From NCBI RefSeq assembly GCF_019649055.1, contig NW_026570288.1:62001-126000 (forward strand): 64,000 nucleotides of DNA. Reading direction: 5' to 3'. The first letter of the stretch is position 1. Each line of letters begins with the position of its first letter. The stretch is from Paramacrobiotus metropolitanus. Taxonomy: Eukaryota > Tardigrada > Eutardigrada > Parachela > Macrobiotidae. Below, in pieces: positions 59,503-64,000 of the stretch. Position numbers and translations under genes: made by a program. The notes below the pieces were generated by a model. The model searched no databases. It saw only the letters and a program-made list of their open reading frames with translations, and had not been told where the DNA came from.

Positions 59503-61813
59503 CTACCGGCTATTTTCTTTTCTGTCCTGACTGTTCACGCGTCGCTCGATAGGGGCAATTGGTACTCCCGGGTATCTTCTTTTCTGTTCTGGCTGTTCAC
59601 GCGTTACTCGGGTGAGGTCATATGGGGAAACCGTTACTGGCGGAAATCTTCTTTTCCGTTCTGGCTGTTCACGCGTTAAGCGGGGCTCGGAGGGGAACGG
59701 ACGCGGCGGCTGGACCGTGGCGTTTTTGTACTTGAACAAACTCAGCAGCTCCGCATCCGTCAATAACCCGCTCTGCAGCCATATCTGTACAACAGCACGA
59801 AATCAGTCAAAACTGAATGCACACAAAATTACAGCCGCCAATGGACGGCGCAAACTTCCACTCACTTCACCCGGGCCGTCCGCCAACTCCTGGTTAGTCA
59901 ACAACGAAAAGCGCACATGGAACAGCGCTTCGCCCAGCATCTCCCGTCGATTCGCGGCCGACGCGGCCATGGCGTTACGAGCGCAGGCGGCCGTCGCCCA
60001 TCTAAACAATCACGCATCGGTGTCACATTCGTGACATTCCCAACATTCTATCAAAATTTAATAAGGACGCCACTTTGCTTACAAGTCTGTACGTTTATAT
60101 TCAAAGCGCTTACTGTTATTATTAAAATGTATAATATAAACATATGCATACAAACATTGTACAAAGATTTTATTCATGTAATACGTATTTATACGATTAT
60201 CTGAGTACATGATAACCTCTACTCTACGTATAACTGGTCGTATATAGATATATTATACTCTTGTCGTATTACTTTACGTTGGCTTTTACGAATTAATTAC
60301 GAAGAAATGTAATTACGAACGTAATGTAATTAGTAATTACGAAGAAATGTCACCGTGATTGCACCTCTTTCTTTCTGGTGGCTTATTACTTACCTAATAA
60401 AAGCCAATACACGTTTGTATTTAATTCGAGACTTAACTAATAACATCAAATGTTTACCTTGTATACCTAATAACATATTATCTTGTAATAACTTACCTGG
60501 TATTACGTAGCTGATAAAAGTCAATATCTATATCTGCATACGTTTGTATTCTAATTCGAGACTCCTATTTTTTATCTTCAATAATGTCGAGGTTTTTCGT
60601 GACGTTTATGGTTTATATTTATTCATACGAGGTGCAGAAAATCACTAAATCTGTACCGTTCAACAGCCCGATAAATGACGAATTCCTCCGCCATCAGGGT
60701 GTTGCGCTGCAGAATACGCTGCAAAATATCCTTCGAGATGTCAGTGAAGTGGTCCGACTGCAAAATCGCCACAGCATCCTTGTCCACGATAGTCAGACAC
60801 TTCTCCACGATGCTGTCAGCATGCCAATGCACAGCCTACAGAAAAGAATGAATCCATCCCTGATCTTCACAGTACACACTTTTACATCACATGAGCGATG
60901 TGAAAAAACTGCTAACAACAAGGTAAAAAAATTATGAATAAAAACACAAACGTAAAGTACTCGCATTTCCATTTATGTTTACAGAATAAATTATTTCCAC
61001 GTTGCAGTTGCCATAAAAACATTTATTAAGAGATATGTGTGTGATCAATTCCTTGCCTGTTCTAAATTGGACATCCATGTGGTGGTATTCAACCGGTTAC
61101 CGATGAAACTGCAGCATTTTTGCACCAGCTCCGGCAAATCGTACTTGTCAGCGCAAACCATCGTCGCGAAAACATTGTCGTTATCCAGATCATCCACGGT
61201 ATCGGTGTACACGTAGCTGCAAATGGACTCGTTGAACGGCAGCTTATTGTAACAGTGAAGGAACAAGCGACGACATTAGACCAGGAATCGTCATCTAAAA
61301 TCTACCACTTCAAGTACTTCTACAGTGCTACTGGAAAAAGGCCAAGCTGTCAGCAGAGCAGGTTCCGTAAAATAAAAATTTTCAGTCCATGTTGCGCTAC
61401 TCGCAACACACCACATTATAAACGGGTACATACCGGTCATACCCACCTGAGCATATTGGCAAAGGCATCGGGAATAATATCGGGAATGTCGATCGTATCA
61501 TCTCCTTTTTTAGCCAGCCTGCCGTAGAGCATGGCACGAAACACGGGACTGCGCATGCCCAGGAGGAACCTGAACAGATGCACAGACTCACAGATAGAAC
61601 ACAGTTGGCATCGTTACGAGCACACCGCAATTTGCCAAGATCCTAAGGAACGGGACAGAAGAATACGCAGGGATCATACTTATGCGCGGGGAAGTCTTTT
61701 ATGCGACCAAACTGACGTCCCACGGTGAAGCACACATCACTCAGCTCTCCACTGGCGTGCGCCTGCTCCACCAAATCAGCAATGCGACTGCGACCACCTG
61801 CATTTGTGGACAT
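59503..61813 (-). CDS. BTB-BACK domain protein with repeated EQPE-KRR tail
   Basis: Six exons (61813-61680, 61569-61447, 61216-61057, 60835-60657, 60001-59866, 59784-59503) give 337 residues. The BTB domain spans about residues 17-125: LSDVCFTVGRQFG, FPAHKFLLGMRSPVFRAMLY, YVYTDTVDDLDNDNVFATM, CADKYDLPELVQKC. A BACK-like region follows: EKCLTIVDKDAVAILQSDHF, then EEFVIYRAVERWATAAC. This order resembles BTBD proteins that bridge substrates to Cullin-3 ubiquitin ligase. There is no PHR or Kelch domain. The last exon instead has two copies of a basic segment (TREQPERKRRFPPV and TREQPEQKRRYPGV) with a third partial, probably an intrinsically disordered or nuclear-localising tail. The intron after exon 3 begins with GC (61056-61055, GCAAGG). 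Confidence 0.85.
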
Positions 61814-62144
61814 GGTTAGCTAATTCGTCGACAACGGAGGAATCAATCAATATGGAAAATACTATGCAGTGTAAATGGGGACGGACGCTGAGAAGCTCTT
61901 CCTAAAAGTTAAAAGAAGGTGTGCTGTGGAAAAACAAGTGCTGTGGACCCGGAAGGCCGAAAAATATGAGAAAACAGTACAGTATACGTTCACGTAAGCG
62001 CCCTCCCACAGTTGCCGGATGTGATGCAAATATTACTGCAAACTGCAAACTCGTTAGAAAAAAGAGTATCAAAAACTATAGTGATACTATACTACTTTCA
62101 AGTTTCAGGCTTCACTTCTCCTGATTGATTCGATTTTTTTTTGC
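61814..62144. other. BTB gene upstream region, no gene seen
   Basis: Promoter side of the BTB gene and 3' flank of the small minus ORF. Nothing else recognised. Confidence 0.45.
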
Positions 62145-62486
62145 TCAGAACTTTGCATCTCTTTCTCGGCGTTTTCCGTGTGCGATCACCGCGCGTCCGC
62201 ATATTGTGTTGATGCGGTTCATCCTGCGCTGTACTGCAGCATGCATTCCCCGCACTGCAAAACCCCGTTGTAGAGCCGGCGCACGTTCTGTGACGACACG
62301 CTCTTCCCATCCCCGATCGCGGACTTCCCTCGACACCATTCCCTCTGCCTCCGCTGGGCAAAAGGTAATGCCCGGTCTGACAAGTGACATGATTATCGTT
62401 GTCAGTCGCACACTCACAGGCAGTTCACTGACTTGAGCCTTCTTCGACCGAAGTTGCTCCATGTCCGAGTTACCCAACAGCGACAT
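62145..62486 (-). CDS. Unrecognised small basic protein, tentative
   Basis: A 113-codon frame from ATG 62486 (MSLLGNSDMEQLRSKKAQ) to a stop at 62145. It can be read unspliced, or with an intron starting at GTGAGT after SELP and ending at a CCCAG near 62360. Both keep the C-terminal part EVRDRGWEERVVTERAPALQ, then RRMNRINTICGRA, rich in Arg and Glu and likely helical. It is head to head with the tRNase Z gene, 284 bases apart, which favours a real gene. I do not recognise the family. Confidence 0.4.
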   Translation of the reverse strand: MSLLGNSDMEQLRSKKAQVSELPVSVRLTTIIMSLVRPGITFCPAEAEGMVSREVRDRGWEERVVTERAPALQRGFAVRGMHAAVQRRMNRINTICGRAVIAHGKRRERDAKF

Positions 62487-62770
62487 CGACGTTGCTGCCC
62501 ATCAGGCCATCACGTCAGTCACGGATTAATATTTTTACAAATAAAATTATGAAAATTATTTCTAAAAATATTAGTATATTTAACAAGTGGGAAAGAGAGT
62601 AATCGATCCAAAATAAAATCAGAATAAATAAAAAAAATAATGCTGAATTCTGGGCCGTGCAGCTTGCTTCGTTCTTTCAGTGCCAGCAGCTCGTGGTAAT
62701 TTTAGTTAATTATTTTGTTAAATTTTAATCTATCGCGTTAACAGGTACCCCTGCCCAGCCGGCTACCAGC
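62487..62770. promoter_or_regulatory. Short divergent intergenic region
   Basis: 284 bases between two outward-facing start codons; any promoters here are shared. AT-rich with A-runs (about 62570-62640). No TATA box stands out. Confidence 0.35.
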
Positions 62771-64000
62771 ATGAACGACGAGATCGAGGTCCGCGTCCCC
62801 GGGAGCCCCAAGCGCTTCCACCTCAACTGCTGGTCCGTGTCGGGTCTGGAGTCCTGCGTGACGGTGCGCGTGGACGATTCGGTGCGGTATGCCTTCGATA
62901 TCGGGCATGCCACGCGCGCCTCCATCATGTGCGACCATGTCTTCGTCACGCACGGCCACATCGATCACTGCGGCGCCCTGCCCAAACATGTCTCGCAGCG
63001 GGAACTGCGCAGTCGGCCCCCGTCCACGTACTACTGTCCCCCGGACATTGAGGAGTCGCTGCTGACCATCTGCCAGGGATTCGCCGCCATGAATGAGGGG
63101 TACGTGGGGAATGAGAATTAATTAACAATACGCAAGGAGAATTACAAATTGGTTCAAGGCTTCAAGCGATTTTGTTGGCGCAACGTAACCGCAATCCTCT
63201 TGCTTGAATGTATTTTGACAAAATGATTTATTGAAATAATTCATTAACAAAATAATAAATAAATTCATTGTTTTATTTATTTAAATTTTTTTCAGTGCGT
63301 GATGTTTCGTTGTTGTATTCAGTGTAATGTGGCGTTCGGCTGAATTTGTGGATTTTCATTTTTCACTGTGTTTACCTTAGCAGTACTGTACTGATAGTTT
63401 TGTCCTTCTCTCGTTCGTGGTCGTACATGTATCGTAGTGTGTGGGATATATCTATATGAAGATATATGAAGTGTGTGGGATATATCTATATTGGTCGAAA
63501 TCATTGTTACAGTCCCCAATAATACCAGCTGATATTTGTTTATGGTCGGTCGAATTTTTTATATTTTACATACACCAAAGAATTGAGCAAAATTAAAGAG
63601 ACATTTTTGTTATTATTTGTTCAGGGAGAGCAGATCAGAGCAGAGCAGATTTATTTCGGGGTGATTTCTATTTTTTAATAAACATGTTTATTTCTTCCGG
63701 TGATATGTGCCTTCACGAAATTGAAACAAATGAATTGACGGTACTAAGAATGGCGCATTTATGTTGAGCTCAACTGGCTGCACCGTTTGCAGAGATAAAC
63801 AAGCCTCTCTCACCCAGCCGCAAATCCGTGGCGTCCCCCGTGGGCCAGGACATTCCCTTATCCCATGGGCGTGTCGCGCGCCCCTTCCGCACCTACCACC
63901 GTGTGGCCAGCCAGGGCTACCTCATCTACGCCCACACCCGCACCCGCATCACGGAGTACATGCACCTGTCCGGACCGGAAATCGGCGAGTACATGGCGCA
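62771..64000 (+). CDS. tRNase Z, TRZ1-like metallo-beta-lactamase hydrolase, 5' part
   Basis: Exon 1 (62771 to about 63103) and exon 2 (about 63795 onwards, open at the window end). tRNase Z is a zinc-dependent endonuclease that removes the 3' trailer of precursor tRNA. The metal-binding motif is THGHIDHCGALPKH, that is HxHxDH, preceded by VRYAFDIGHATRASIMCDHV. After the intron the family pattern resumes with PFRTYHRVASQGYLIYAHTR, then EYMHLSGPEIGEY. The weak PxKxxx-type exosite arm and the C-terminal histidines are outside the window. The layout is closest to short plant-type TRZ1 and related animal hydrolases rather than long ELAC2; substrate assignment is by family only. The donor at TAC/GTGGGG and acceptor CAGAG keep the frame and are preferred to GTACGT two codons earlier, which does not. 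Confidence 0.8.
63122..63794. other. Intron 1 of the tRNase Z gene
   Basis: AT-rich intron. Two 22-base copies of AGTGTGTGGGATATATCTAT occur at 63436-63457 and 63470-63491. A short AGAGCAGATC repeat is at about 63628-63650. Confidence 0.6.

Overview
The window is animal nuclear DNA. Genes are split by many GT-AG introns (about 50 to 1500 bases) with donors close to GTAAGT, intergenic DNA is AT-rich, and no bacterial operon, rRNA or tRNA gene is visible. The gene content (an expanded family of M13/neprilysin peptidases, divergent orphan 7TM receptors, CNOT10, PEX5, BCS1, a BTB-BACK protein, a TRZ1-type tRNase Z, and a glycine-rich secreted peptide with a micro-exon) suits a compact ecdysozoan genome. 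A tardigrade is my best guess, but that is inference and not proven by the sequence.

Bases 1 to about 42800 are an M13 peptidase neighbourhood. Two full-length copies with one frame break each lie at 1246-6181 and 7418-11230. Two intact copies follow on the same strand at 12702-16025 and 31021-34096, and one intact copy is on the plus strand at 37956-42783. All five share one 11-exon structure; several internal exons have identical length in every copy (311, 180 and 177 bases), which let me set almost every splice site. Two rhodopsin-like receptors sit among them (a fragment at 1-324 and a complete gene at 16561-17592). The block holding the 5' exons of the third peptidase plus the neighbouring receptor was copied to 21958-23961, where both copies are decayed. 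More peptidase and BCS1 debris lies at 29400-30240. An enoyl-CoA hydratase family gene (19586-21474), an Ig-like orphan exon (25109-25800) and a glycine-rich secreted peptide (35414-35865) are interspersed.

Four DNA transposon-like insertions can be delimited to the base. Two elements with 8-base target duplications lie in introns of the two broken peptidases (2791-3942 and 8461-9078), each within about a dozen bases of a splice site. A foldback element with a TTA duplication lies in the receptor pseudogene (23429-23592). A 47-base foldback with an 8-base duplication is at 24840-24886. A looser inverted-repeat unit spans 26830-27743.

From 44395 to the end the window is ordinary, gene-dense housekeeping DNA: BCS1 (plus), PEX5 (minus) head to head with CNOT10 (plus), a BTB-BACK protein (minus), a short unrecognised ORF (minus), and the start of a TRZ1-like tRNase Z (plus) that runs off the window. 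These genes do not form a shared pathway. PEX5 is the most unusual: it keeps the N-terminal cysteine region and the PTS1-binding TPR asparagines but shows no WxxxF/Y motif in its N-terminal half.
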